Part shown: positions 16,301 through 25,122 of the stretch, in pieces | Layout: every line of letters begins with the position of its first letter | Position numbering within the stretch: position 1 is the first letter of the stretch | From: Verrucomicrobiia bacterium DG1235 | GTDB taxonomy: Bacteria > Verrucomicrobiota > Verrucomicrobiia > Opitutales > Opitutaceae | Direction of reading: 5' to 3' | NCBI GenBank assembly: GCA_000155695.1 | Contig: DS990592.1 | Span: forward strand, 1,946,556-2,010,555 | Length of the DNA stretch: 64,000 nucleotides | Translations under genes and position numbers: made by a program | Notes under the pieces: generated by a model | Seen by the model: only the letters and a program-made list of their open reading frames with translations | What the model was told of the DNA's origin: nothing | Database searches by the model: none

Positions 16301-18729
16301 AAGATACCAGCCCCTTCAAACCGCATTGAAACCTCGATTAAACTCGCTTGCTCAATCACGCTCGAGAACCCCCATCTAAAACGACCATTACCCGAGCTCG
16401 CATCATAGGTCGGAGTAATCCCAGAAAACTCCCAGTCGTATCCTGCGATATTGTCCAGGGCTCTAAAACGCGGAATCAAGCGCGTGTGATCCTCGACCGT
16501 AAGCGAAAACGATTCTTCTTCTCCCGCAAATTTCTCTATCCACTCCACGAACTCATTCCCTTCATCAGGCACCGCAGTCACCTCCACCACATCCCCCTTC
16601 TCGTACATATCCTTTAGAGGGCTTACAACAACCTCGCCTCCACCCACTTCGAAGCTTGGCACCTGCAACTGAAAACCGGACTTGAACTCAAACTGAGTCA
16701 GGCGAGCGGCAGGCCATTCCCCTCCGATCAGGGCTGACTCATTTCCTCTTGCTCTCAGTACCACCGACACCTCGTGTTCGCCATCAGGAATCAAATGCCA
16801 AATCGATGGCGCAAGCTGGGCACTACTAGTTTCCAGCTCCCCATCGATCCAAAGCTCATAAATCCCGGGATAACTTAGCGAGAGCCCAAGCCAGCCAGCT
16901 GTATTCAGATTCGCGGAAAACACGACTTCCTCCGTACGCCCGTTTAACTCAAAAACTCCGGGCAAATCGGACTCCCTCATCTGCAACTCTCCATCCACAA
17001 TTACCCAAACATCTTCTACATCTTCGTCAGGCGCCCTGCTCAGCCCCTCGCCTCCCTCGACAGTCCAAGTGACACCATCTATCTCAAAATCAGAGAACGC
17101 AGTTATCACCTCTGCTGAGATTGGTCCCTCAATTATAAAAATGCCACTAGACAGACTGCCTTCCAAATCCCCCTCCCATCTGACAAATTCCATGCCCTCC
17201 TCAGCCACCACCTCGTAGCTGATCTCTTCACCCTCCTCAAAATAACCGATCCAGGTCGAAGGCAGTTTGCTCCTTTTCTCTGAAAAGTACTTCCACCGAT
17301 ACAGAAAAGTTTCGTCCCACCAACCCAGAAGAGTTTCGCGCCACCACCCAAATTCCGTGTATCCATCAAAGAATGTCAGTTTTCCTAGCTCAGGCGTCCA
17401 AGCGATTTCAGCATCCAAGGCCTTTACTTCTAGCTGGTATTCCACACGGAGATCCGAAATACGCTTCGACTCATAGCGTCCTCTCGAATCTGGGTTCGCC
17501 GTGATTCTGAAGAGATGCTCCCCTTCCTTCACAAAATAACCATTCGAGCCAGAGCTACGAATCGGTTCTCCGCCAATGCTCACAACATAGTCTCCAAGGC
17601 TGCCAGAATTGCCCTCATCAAACTCCAGCACGAGATATGAGGGACCTTTCACCGTTCCCTCCATCGCGGAGAACTCGCCAACGCCCAAAGCTTCAGGCGA
17701 CTCCCAAGCACCGTCCACCTTCTTCCAAAAACCATTCCCGATCAAGCGATCGATATACCGATCCTCTTCGACCTCAACTTCATCCGGTAACGCAACAAAG
17801 ATCGCTTCCAAACTCAAATCCCTAAGAGCCGTCAGATTCACTTCAGGATTCTCAGACTCCACATCGCCCACCCAACCAAGAAACCTGTATCCAGTTTCAG
17901 GAACAGCTTCTAATTTCAGTTCGGCTCCATAGGCAACAAGAGCGCTATCCGGCCTCCCAGCAACTGACCCACCTGCCGACGTGCTTAGATTAACATCCAC
18001 CCTTCGATCCAGCTTGAAATTTCCGGCATAAAAATCGAATTCCTTATCAATGTACATCGAACTCGAAAGTCTCACTTCCAACTCATGCACGCCGACACCG
18101 ACATCTAACACCAACTCCGTATCCAAAAAAAGAATATCATAGATCGACACCGGTTGAACGTCCGCCACAACCTCGCCATCCAGATATATTTTCCCATAGC
18201 CCGCCAAGCTACCATAATTAAAGGACAACTTTCCCGGACCCACGACTTCTATCGTAGCCCGAAGCGCCTCGCCCGCCGGCACCACACTTTCAACCTTCAG
18301 ATAATCGCCATTGGGCCCCTCTGATACCGACCAGAAATCCGCCCCCAACAACGCGACATCGAAGTCTCCCACCGTCACGACACGAGCGAACTCAGCAACC
18401 AATTCAATCCCCTCTCTCGCCGAAAGACTCAGGTCAGGATTTGTCGAATCCACCGCCCCTGTCCACCGATGAAACTCCCACCCCTCATCCGGAATCGCGG
18501 AAAGAGCCAATACCTCCCCAGCCTCAATAACTCCCGACGCCGGGACTCCTTCTACCTCACCAGGACCATACACCTGCACCGACACCGGAAAGCCCCTTTC
18601 AAACGCGAAGTCGCCAATCTCAATCGCGCCACGAAACGAAAGCTCAAGCGCCGCTCCCTCTTCTCCCACCCAGAATGACCATTGATGAGAGGCCGTCCCC
18701 AAGTACACGTCATCCAAATGAGGATTCAC
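13309..18729 (-). CDS. Giant secreted repeat protein, downstream frame of a split gene
   Basis: 1806 residues from a GTG at 18729. About seven or eight divergent InlB-B/Listeria-Bacteroides-type beta repeats recur. Their common pattern is GG.V..SP....Y..GE.V...A.PD.GYEFV.W, for example GGGEVVVSPLKDMYEKGD and GTGRVAVSPVRESCLIGE. They alternate with jelly-roll-like blocks (SLAGYGKIYLDGEV). The C-terminus has a calcium-type LDGDGLSNYFEFLLGLDP segment and a final beta domain also seen in the 61807-63195 protein. There is no signal peptide; the 302-residue frame just upstream supplies one. The two together look like one roughly 2100-residue exported adhesin or matrix protein. Its ligand is unknown. 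Confidence 0.75.
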   Translation of the reverse strand: MNPHLDDVYLGTASHQWSFWVGEEGAALELSFRGAIEIGDFAFERGFPVSVQVYGPGEVEGVPASGVIEAGEVLALSAIPDEGWEFHRWTGAVDSTNPDLSLSAREGIELVAEFARVVTVGDFDVALLGADFWSVSEGPNGDYLKVESVVPAGEALRATIEVVGPGKLSFNYGSLAGYGKIYLDGEVVADVQPVSIYDILFLDTELVLDVGVGVHELEVRLSSSMYIDKEFDFYAGNFKLDRRVDVNLSTSAGGSVAGRPDSALVAYGAELKLEAVPETGYRFLGWVGDVESENPEVNLTALRDLSLEAIFVALPDEVEVEEDRYIDRLIGNGFWKKVDGAWESPEALGVGEFSAMEGTVKGPSYLVLEFDEGNSGSLGDYVVSIGGEPIRSSGSNGYFVKEGEHLFRITANPDSRGRYESKRISDLRVEYQLEVKALDAEIAWTPELGKLTFFDGYTEFGWWRETLLGWWDETFLYRWKYFSEKRSKLPSTWIGYFEEGEEISYEVVAEEGMEFVRWEGDLEGSLSSGIFIIEGPISAEVITAFSDFEIDGVTWTVEGGEGLSRAPDEDVEDVWVIVDGELQMRESDLPGVFELNGRTEEVVFSANLNTAGWLGLSLSYPGIYELWIDGELETSSAQLAPSIWHLIPDGEHEVSVVLRARGNESALIGGEWPAARLTQFEFKSGFQLQVPSFEVGGGEVVVSPLKDMYEKGDVVEVTAVPDEGNEFVEWIEKFAGEEESFSLTVEDHTRLIPRFRALDNIAGYDWEFSGITPTYDASSGNGRFRWGFSSVIEQASLIEVSMRFEGAGILVVPEVSFGYGGNFEYIAYLDGEVLTSGYEEDGEVRVEVGEGEHVLNWEILVLSGFYYPYLLQSIGVDVPELLTEFEVSASVGGEAAEIAPLKDSYRLGESVRLSVPEIDEHGQSFNGWWSEPNGTGVLVSMEAAWDIRIAEDVEVYADYTDNPIRIEGASVAFRYTPNIELDPEVLTPRGNASWEATGHTTFFITVAEASAVRFSSYVTGHHNSQVRIRRGDEEVFGAARASEQWMRRSVFLDAGESLEVRCDVYSDSDVRVGDFEVTKGWGPTLSHPEGVAIEESLSDSESEYSLTMVDESPFSFGRWSFADGSELYDRRIDVPVGSTEAVRLFVESEHDSSIGKISMLPSDAYGVGSDFSGEDGVVRWESVLGYDGFLSSALAVELEGPVSLAYSAYGGTGESTALEFLDGELVGRFDVSSSYSARERILNIPSGIHEVMISHSGAEPREVTVTSLRIRDGLSFADQDFGTGRVAVSPVRESCLIGEEISFVAIPDAGYEFVSWKGVFNEKPRRFTVLVGDGLNAPEPVFRKRTVEGVSAFGLDWEVEGMSLSPMSELLDDYVVTSYLRSHVSGVPSRMSASLDGPCVLRVGAEMELDTVEVDGVKIPDLAYAYRFRDADLYLGIPEGKHELTVHFSRNERNGELSDAFSVLRGYLVDLRSAGIGVKASPDLLAYPPGTEIVAEALGGFEEENLEWLGLPSNAILAGKQAIWRVNEHVVSNALYWSNVHLLGKDARHAGDDIWKLDVYSNIEREGFAAGEVDVLEFSGFEAGILKLKFDRSSSAAVDFRHEVWFNGERVSLKNNETGDYEAFVRIESQEDVVRWVIREESFNFEGSHSGVEFVELSHLSTHADKSYLGWWNRYSGEDVFDRGIMDAELDLDGDGLSNYFEFLLGLDPWKSAAVMEMSLSKDTNKFMVRTVRIPSEVESQFEIEYWDKAEGWKNAEVLFSEPEIGDIDLEHVVRTVEYEFDSGRALLVRMKLLGYTPSLEYLLRN
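17303..17350 (-). repeat. 24-bp tandem duplication inside the giant gene
   Basis: Two adjacent 24-bp units (17303-17326 and 17327-17350) match at 19 of 24 positions. In the protein they give GWWRETLL and GWWDETFL, with a weaker third copy (YRWKYFSE) next to them. They lie in a loop of the third beta repeat. This is an in-frame slippage duplication. Confidence 0.65.
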
Positions 18730-19634
18730 ATGGCATTCAGTTCATTCATCGCCCCCTCAAACGACAAACGGCCTGGCCCCTCGACATGCAGCTGTACCAC
18801 TCCTTCTCCACTTTCCTCGTCTGTACTCTTCACTACCACCACCGACGAACTGTCCTCGTTAACCTCCTCGCTCCCAATAGCCGAATACCCGGGTACTATC
18901 AGCGCACCTCCCTCAAACTCAAAACGCCGTGCCCCATATGCAGTTATTCCTAACGAACCACCGACAACTATATCGATCTCTGAATCATAATAACGCTCTC
19001 CCTCATCATCTTCCCAAAATAGAAAAATCCGACTCTCGTCCTCTTCATCGGCAGACAAAGTAACAACTTCCTCTTCTAGGAACGCTCTCGGTTCCGGCTC
19101 AGCGCTAAAGTCAATCCCGAAACCTTCTACCTGAAGCCAGTACCCATCCTCGAACTCGAGCCCATCCAAAAACAATACCAAGTCTTCAGGCGCCGAGCCA
19201 TCGTTAGAAATTTCCCAACCAAATTTCGAGTCACCCTGTTCCTCATAACCGAAGACACCTTCATACCAAACTCCAGATTCCCAATTCTCGGAAGTACCGA
19301 TTTCGAGCTCTTTCTCTCCTCCGCTTCCTAAAACTCGAGCACCTGCCACCTGCTCAAAAGCATATTGAAAGCGAACAACTCGATCACCTGACAAAGCGGA
19401 CTTGATCGCTACGACCTGCCCAGACGGCACAGCGATTCTTAATGCAGATCCACCGACATATTCCTCTGAATCGACGACCTCTAGTAACGAACCTCCTTCA
19501 GTCTCAATCACCCAGTCCGCAGCCAGCGTGTCATCCAAAGCACTCGCGACCTCCCGCGAACTCAATTGTCCACGCGCCGAAAAGCAAAGACAGAGAAAGA
19601 GACAAAAAACTGAGGATCGGGTAAGGAGCACCAC
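18726..19634 (-). CDS. Giant secreted repeat protein, upstream frame with signal peptide
   Basis: 302 residues starting with a signal peptide (SVFCLFLCLCFSARG). The rest is acidic and beta-rich, with the same domain types as the downstream 1806-residue frame, including a repeat with SRIFLFWEDDEGERYYDSEIDI. It stops (TGA 18728-18726) in the middle of a domain, after HVEGPGRLSFEGAMNELN. The downstream frame resumes with PHLDDVYLGTASHQW and completes that domain. A one-base slip at about 18729-18743 restores a single frame. The stop overlaps the next GTG as GTGA, so coupled translation is the alternative. Absence of any export signal on the downstream frame favours a frameshifted single gene. 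Confidence 0.7.
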   Translation of the reverse strand: MVLLTRSSVFCLFLCLCFSARGQLSSREVASALDDTLAADWVIETEGGSLLEVVDSEEYVGGSALRIAVPSGQVVAIKSALSGDRVVRFQYAFEQVAGARVLGSGGEKELEIGTSENWESGVWYEGVFGYEEQGDSKFGWEISNDGSAPEDLVLFLDGLEFEDGYWLQVEGFGIDFSAEPEPRAFLEEEVVTLSADEEDESRIFLFWEDDEGERYYDSEIDIVVGGSLGITAYGARRFEFEGGALIVPGYSAIGSEEVNEDSSSVVVVKSTDEESGEGVVQLHVEGPGRLSFEGAMNELNAM

Positions 19635-20031
19635 TTCACTATCTGTAGAATCACTTAGATAAATGACAAGGCTAGAGTACGGGCCGAAATACTAAGCCTC
19701 TCATTCATCAGAATGATCTCAAGACTACTTCGAACCTTCGCCAAACACCTCAAAATACGACATCAACTGTTTTCCCATCTCAGGGCATCGGACAGAGCGA
19801 AACAGGCGCGGATAGATTAAACAGATCGTGAGACCTACGATTCCAGATTCTTGATCCCATAGCTCTCACCCTCGAATCGGCCGAAAAACTTACCCGTAGT
19901 CTAATGTTAACTACACTTCGACACCCTTCTTCAGTCGAATGAATCGGTTTAAGTAAACCTCTAACCGATATAAACCTCAAATGCTAGCGGCTATTTCAAA
20001 GGTCGCCCACGGCACCAATCAGGTTCCCAAG

Positions 20032-20047
20032 ATTACAAATTTGTAAT
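20032..20047. promoter_or_regulatory. Palindrome ATTACAAATTTGTAAT, copy 1
   Basis: A perfect 16-bp palindrome in the divergent spacer. The same half-sites recur 59 bp to the right. It is probably a binding site for a dimeric regulator whose gene is not identified. Confidence 0.55.
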
Positions 20048-20090
20048 GTTAATCCACTACGCCCTAGAGAAACACCAATCTAGGGTTATC

Positions 20091-20106
20091 ATTACAATTT
20101 TGTAAT
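20091..20106. promoter_or_regulatory. Palindrome ATTACAATTTTGTAAT, copy 2
   Basis: The second copy of the 20032 palindrome, with arms ATTACAA and TTGTAAT around TT. Between the copies lies CCCTAGA...TCTAGGG, a further 7-bp inverted repeat (20063-20086 region). Paired spacing suggests cooperative binding or looping. Confidence 0.55.
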
Positions 20107-20367
20107 GCAACATAGCTAGGGAGCCCTAGTCGCAGCTGATCTCTTTGGGAATTCCACATCCCCAGCCCTTATCATTCCACGTCTATACAAACACTTACCT
20201 ACTACAAAAAATCTAAATGAACACTGCCCCTTGGTTTCATTCAGTTGAGAGCGAATCCTACCTCGCCTCGAGACGACATCGTCACTTCCAACCTGAGCGT
20301 ATGGGAGAGCCAATACCCGTGAGCTTAAGCGAATTTTGTCGAAAGCGGTAGCAAAAGCAGTTCGGCA

Positions 20368-20392
20368 GTGGCCCCGATTTCATCGGGGCCAC
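20368..20392 (+). other. Strong GC hairpin upstream of the TonB receptor
   Basis: GTGGCCCCGAT, loop TTC, ATCGGGGCCAC: an 11-bp perfect stem about 180 nt before the receptor ATG. No T-run follows, so it is not a classical terminator. It could be a leader RNA element or an mRNA stabiliser. Confidence 0.5.
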
Positions 20393-20570
20393 ACTTGACT
20401 GTTCCTGCATCGAAGCACCGCACTCCAAGGAGACGAAGCCTCATTCGTATCTAAAATTTGATGACACGCTGCCGCACACCCAAACAGCCCTCTCTCTAAT
20501 CAAACCCATGAGAGAGCTCCTCTCCTGCCCCATTTCGGGAATCCCAAACTAGAAAACACAAACACGAAAA

Positions 20571-23500
20571 ATGAATACAAAAAGAACACAATACACTAGA
20601 ATGATGAATTCTAGATGCGGGCCTTGCACGCTACTTCTAGGAAGTATGCTGTTAGCCAGTCCTTGGATCCATGCCCAAGACTCCAGCGACGAGGAAGAAG
20701 AGGTCTTCGAACTCTCTCCCTTCGTAGTTGATGGATCGGACGACCAAGGCTATCGAGCCACTAGCACCCTCGCAGGCACTCGCATCCGAACTGACCTCAA
20801 GGACGTAGGCTCTTCCATCTCGGTCTACACCGAGGAGTTCCTCAAGGACATCGGAGCCACGGACAACAATTCCTTGCTCACCTACACCACGGCTACAGAG
20901 GTCGCTGGCGTAGGCGGAAACTTCGCAGGTACCGGAAACGGAGCCACCTTGACTGAAGACTTCAGCTCTCCAAACCAAAGCACACGCGTGCGCGGACTGG
21001 ACTCCGCCGACAACGCTAGAAACTATTTCCTCTCCAGCATACCTTGGGACGGCTACAACGTAAGCCGTGTCGATATGCAAAGAGGACCGAACGCGATTCT
21101 CTTCGGACTTGGCAGTCCGGCCGGTATTATAAATGTAACTACAGACCAGGCTGGCTTCAAGGATGACAATGAGATTTCGCTACGATTCGACAGCAACAAC
21201 TCCATTCGATTCAACTTCAACCTCAACAGAGTCCTCATCGAGGACGAGCTCTCCGTTCGAGTTGCCGGAGTGCGCGATGACAAGAAGTACCGCCAGCAGC
21301 CTGCCTATCAGGACAATCAGCGCTTCTACACCGCCTTCCGCTATGAGCCGAAATTCCTGAATTCGGATAGTAGCAGCTTTAAAATTACGGGCTCGTTCGA
21401 AACCGGTCAAATCGAAAGCAACAAGCCACGTTCAGTCACTCCACAAGATCGCATCACCGCATTCTTCAACGAATCCGGAGCCGTACTCAACTACGACTCG
21501 GAAGATGTGTTGACCAGTATCGACTATCCCCTTACAGCGGGCACCGGTGGCTGGATCGGCGATCCCTACGGAGTGGAGGACCAGTCAGGCGACTACGGCC
21601 TCGGAGAGAACCGACTCGAGCTCGGAGATGGAGGCATACTTAACCCGAATTACCTCCCGGCAATCGGCAACTTCGGTCAAAACTACGGCGGTCCTCTCAC
21701 CGTGTTCCCAGACTCGAGCACGACCAATGTATCCGGAACCACCGTACACGAAGCGAAACTCTACGGAGGACTCAACGCCGATGGATCAATCGACAACACC
21801 CTCTACTTTCCATACGGGCGCTTGACCTCCATCGACACCTACACCTCATACGCGGATCAGGCCAATCTTCCCTACGCGGACGCGGGCGTTTACAAGAACA
21901 TCTATCTTCAGGACGAAACTATTTTCGACTATTGGAACAACCTCATCGACGGCCCCAACAAACGCGAATGGTACGACTTCGACACCAAGAACCTCGCCAT
22001 CGAGCAGACCTTCTTCGACAACAAGCTCGGATACGAATTGTCATTCTACGAGGAGACTTTGGACAGCGGAAACCTTAGCCTCATGAACAACAGTTCAAAC
22101 ATTGCTATCTTCATCGATACCAACACCCACCTTGGCGACGGTTCTGAAAACCCGAATCTTGGACGGGCTTTCATCTCCGACTCTTCAAGCTCCGGTAATA
22201 GCGTAGGCACTACAGAGCGAGACGCGATGCGCTTCACCGCTTTCACAGAATACGATTTCCGCGAACAAGGTAGCGACGGCTGGCTGAGCCGTTTGCTCGG
22301 CAAACAGCGCTTCTCGGGCATGTATTCAGATAGCGATACCTACAGCGACTCGGTCAACTTCAGACGCTGGATGGTCGATCCCTCCATATACGACGAGCTC
22401 GTCCTCGCCGGAGCGGACTCGAGCTGGAACGACAACGCCGTGACTGTGAATACCGTACACTACCTTGGCGACTCGCTCCTCGGGCAGAGCTCGGCATCCG
22501 GCTCTTACCTGCCCGGAGTCTCTGCCATTCATGATGTCACGTCAGGCACCTACTACAGCTTCGACGCGACATGGAACGCCACCGGCGTAGACCCGTCAGC
22601 CGCTTGGACCACGCCCGTTGGCGACGTATCCACCCAGTCGGAAAACCCTGACAACTACGTCGGCTGGACATCGCGCGAGTACCCGATCATCAATGCCCTC
22701 ACCGGCAATACGCTGACCGATTACCGTACCGTTACAGGCGCTAGCATGAACAGCGAATCCATCGAATCCGAAGCCTTGGTCTGGCAGGGCTACTTCTGGG
22801 ATGGAGCTCTCGTTGGCACCTACGGCTGGAGAAAGGATACCGATACCGCTAAAGTCCTCAACGCTTCCGACGCGAACGCCGCGCCAGGCGTCAGAGATAC
22901 CGTCACGGGTCACGTAGATGTATTCAATTCCAACTACGATCTCGCCCTCGTAGACGCAGATGTGCAAACCGGCCAAACACAAACCTGGAGTGCAGTTCTC
23001 CATTTAAACCGTGTTCTCAACGACCGCCTTCCGCTTAATGTCAGCCTCTACTACAACGAATCGGAAAACTTCCGCCCAGCAGCTGGTCGCGTGGATCTCT
23101 TCGGGGAGGCTCTTTCCTCGCCGAAAGGTTCCACCGAAGAGCGTAGTATCCTCCTTTCCACCAAGGACAATCGCTACTCGCTGAAAGTCACCGACTACGA
23201 GACACGCGTGAGCAACATCAGCTCGGGATATATCGACGGTAGCTGGTTCCTCGGAGGTTTCCTCGAATGGGGCACCGAGTGGGCAAACGTCGCTGAACAC
23301 AATATCTCAGATGGATACACTCTCGATGGCGTTTGGGACCCCAGCGATACTTCCAACTCCTGGCGCTACGACTACGATGGCGAAGCAGAAGCCATCGCTG
23401 GTTGGAGAGCCTTCACCGAAGCGGTCGCGGAAAACTATCCCCAGTACCTCGAAGCATGGAGCTTCAACGGCGACATCAACAGTGACATCATGGACTTCAG

Positions 23501-24194
23501 CAACTCTGGTCCTTCCGGACTGACCTACACTCAAGACGGCATCTCAAGAGGCCAAGAGTACGAGTTCACTGCAAACCCGACCGAAAACTGGCGAATCGCC
23601 TTCAACGCCACGCGCACCGAAGCCGTTCGTGAAAATGTCGGCGGAGCCGCCCTCATCGAATGGATCGATTTCGTCCAGGACTATATTCAAGATACGCCAG
23701 CTGGAGACGTCCGCATTTGGTGGGCCGGCGGGCCGACTATCCGCGACGGCTTCAACTCGACCTTCTATTCCAACTACTCGCTCACCCGCCTCCTCGAAGG
23801 CAACTCCAATCCAGAAGTACGCGAGTGGCGTTTCAACATGGTCAACAACTACGCCTTCAAGGATGGCATGCTCAAAGGCGTGAATCTTGGTATGGGCTAC
23901 CGTTGGGAAGACGAAGTGGTTCTTGGCTATCCAGTACTCGAAGTAGAAGAAGGCGTCGTTCAATACGACATCGCCAATCCCTACTACGGTCCCTCGCTCG
24001 ATCACTACGACTTCTGGATCGGCTACGAAAGACCGCTTAACGACAAGATCAACTGGCGAATGCAGTTCAACCTGTACGACGCATTCGCAGACAAAGAGCT
24101 CATCCCCATCTCCGTTCAGCCAAACGGCGACTGGGCTGGCGTTCGCCTCGGAAGCACCACCACCTGGTCTCTCTCCAATACCTTCACATTCTAG
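20571..24194 (+). CDS. TonB-dependent outer-membrane receptor
   Basis: A 1207-residue protein, long for the family but typical of Opitutaceae-type receptors. The signal peptide spans about residues 1-36 (SPWIHAQ). A TonB-box-like FELSPFVVDGS precedes the plug domain. That domain includes YRATSTLAGTRIRTDLKDVG, SISVYTEEFLKDIGA, the NARNYFLSSIPWDGYNVSRV region, and RGPNAILFGLGSPAGIINV. A long beta barrel follows and ends in LSNTFTF, a canonical terminal aromatic signal. The substrate is unknown; siderophores, vitamins or glycan fragments are all possible. Its only neighbour is the divergent giant secreted protein. A rho-independent terminator follows at 24218. Confidence 0.93.
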   Translation: MNTKRTQYTRMMNSRCGPCTLLLGSMLLASPWIHAQDSSDEEEEVFELSPFVVDGSDDQGYRATSTLAGTRIRTDLKDVGSSISVYTEEFLKDIGATDNNSLLTYTTATEVAGVGGNFAGTGNGATLTEDFSSPNQSTRVRGLDSADNARNYFLSSIPWDGYNVSRVDMQRGPNAILFGLGSPAGIINVTTDQAGFKDDNEISLRFDSNNSIRFNFNLNRVLIEDELSVRVAGVRDDKKYRQQPAYQDNQRFYTAFRYEPKFLNSDSSSFKITGSFETGQIESNKPRSVTPQDRITAFFNESGAVLNYDSEDVLTSIDYPLTAGTGGWIGDPYGVEDQSGDYGLGENRLELGDGGILNPNYLPAIGNFGQNYGGPLTVFPDSSTTNVSGTTVHEAKLYGGLNADGSIDNTLYFPYGRLTSIDTYTSYADQANLPYADAGVYKNIYLQDETIFDYWNNLIDGPNKREWYDFDTKNLAIEQTFFDNKLGYELSFYEETLDSGNLSLMNNSSNIAIFIDTNTHLGDGSENPNLGRAFISDSSSSGNSVGTTERDAMRFTAFTEYDFREQGSDGWLSRLLGKQRFSGMYSDSDTYSDSVNFRRWMVDPSIYDELVLAGADSSWNDNAVTVNTVHYLGDSLLGQSSASGSYLPGVSAIHDVTSGTYYSFDATWNATGVDPSAAWTTPVGDVSTQSENPDNYVGWTSREYPIINALTGNTLTDYRTVTGASMNSESIESEALVWQGYFWDGALVGTYGWRKDTDTAKVLNASDANAAPGVRDTVTGHVDVFNSNYDLALVDADVQTGQTQTWSAVLHLNRVLNDRLPLNVSLYYNESENFRPAAGRVDLFGEALSSPKGSTEERSILLSTKDNRYSLKVTDYETRVSNISSGYIDGSWFLGGFLEWGTEWANVAEHNISDGYTLDGVWDPSDTSNSWRYDYDGEAEAIAGWRAFTEAVAENYPQYLEAWSFNGDINSDIMDFSNSGPSGLTYTQDGISRGQEYEFTANPTENWRIAFNATRTEAVRENVGGAALIEWIDFVQDYIQDTPAGDVRIWWAGGPTIRDGFNSTFYSNYSLTRLLEGNSNPEVREWRFNMVNNYAFKDGMLKGVNLGMGYRWEDEVVLGYPVLEVEEGVVQYDIANPYYGPSLDHYDFWIGYERPLNDKINWRMQFNLYDAFADKELIPISVQPNGDWAGVRLGSTTTWSLSNTFTF

Positions 24195-24217
24195 TTGGTA
24201 ACGTACAATACGATCCG

Positions 24218-24247
24218 ACGCCCACCGCGAAAGCGTTGGGCGTTTTT
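24218..24247 (+). terminator. Rho-independent terminator of the TonB receptor gene
   Basis: ACGCCCA pairs with TGGGCGT across a small GCGAAAGC inner stem-loop. A run of five T follows. It is located 24 nt after the receptor stop codon. Confidence 0.85.
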
Positions 24248-24349
24248 CGTAGTCCCCGATCAACTACACCTTAACCGCAATGCGACGTATCCAAATACAA
24301 AGGCGAAGCGAAGCGGCCCGACTCGCTTTCCCTCCAAAACCAAACAAGC

Positions 24350-25006
24350 TCAACTCAACGCCACAGTCGCCTTCACCCAATTCTCCAGCCCAGCCGCCAC
24401 TTCCGAAATACGCGCGTCGCCAAACATATAAGCAGGCGTCGTCACGATCTTCAGTTTCTCGTCCACTACGACTTCCGTCACGCTCCGCGCCTCATGCCGC
24501 GCTCCCCACTTGCTCAAAGCAGACGCCGTCCCAGCGTCGTCGCCAATCGTAAAGCTCAGCCCTTCCTCTCCAAAAACGCGGGCCGCAATGGCGGGAGCGA
24601 TACAGGCAAAGCCAATCGGCAAGCCCGCCGCATGCGCCGCCTTCAGAAACTCGACCAGCTCGGGCAATGCTTCCAGATTCTCCGCGTCGAAAGCGAAATT
24701 ACACAGATTCTTCGCCGCCCCAAAGCCACCAGGCAACAAGACCAAGTCAAACTCATCCACCTTTGCCTCGCTAAGCGGCTTCAAATTTCCACGAGCAATG
24801 CGTGCGGCCTCCACCATCACGTTCCGACTCTCGCCCATCTCCTCGCCCGTCAGGTGATTGACCACATGGGCCTGCCGCACGTCAGGAGCGAAGCACTGAT
24901 AGCTCACCGCCGCCCTATCCAAAGCGAGGAGGCTCAACACCGCCTCTTGAATCTCCGCGCCATCGTAGACGCCACATCCCGAAAGAATAACCGCTGCACG
25001 TTTCAT
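24350..25006 (-). CDS. elbB: ElbB-type DJ-1/PfpI superfamily glyoxalase
   Basis: A 218-residue protein matching the length and layout of ElbB. It begins KRAAVILSGCGVYDGAEIQEA, has LTGEEMGESRNVMVEAARIARG and LLPGGFGAAKNLCNFAF, and places the nucleophile cysteine in IGFACIAPAIAARVFG. It ends with TPAYMFGDARISEVAAGLENWV. E. coli ElbB has glyoxalase activity and was named for an early link to isoprenoid synthesis. It is cytoplasmic. The gene is alone on its strand, followed upstream by creD. Confidence 0.95.
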   Translation of the reverse strand: MKRAAVILSGCGVYDGAEIQEAVLSLLALDRAAVSYQCFAPDVRQAHVVNHLTGEEMGESRNVMVEAARIARGNLKPLSEAKVDEFDLVLLPGGFGAAKNLCNFAFDAENLEALPELVEFLKAAHAAGLPIGFACIAPAIAARVFGEEGLSFTIGDDAGTASALSKWGARHEARSVTEVVVDEKLKIVTTPAYMFGDARISEVAAGLENWVKATVALS

Positions 25007-25122
25007 AAGGCCAAGAATCCTATAATCCCCTCCCAGAACCGCCAGCCCTTTCTAGCCCGACAAACAGAAATCAATTTCTCCAATAGCCGCTTTTTTCTTA
25101 CAAAAATTCCACAGCCAAAAGC

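Larger units (their letters stand above)
19635..20570. promoter_or_regulatory. Long divergent regulatory spacer between giant protein and TonB receptor
   Basis: About 940 bp without a credible gene. It holds two palindromes of one type (20032 and 20091), several CCCTAG/CTAGGG half-sites (near 20062, 20080, 20117 and 20125) and a strong GC hairpin (20368-20392). The arrangement suggests control of one or both divergent genes. The two genes may be co-regulated; this is an inference. Confidence 0.5.

Noticed and set aside
20341-20570. Known riboswitch (cobalamin, c-di-GMP) in the TonB receptor leader
   Set aside because: None of the conserved boxes was recognised; only a plain hairpin is visible.
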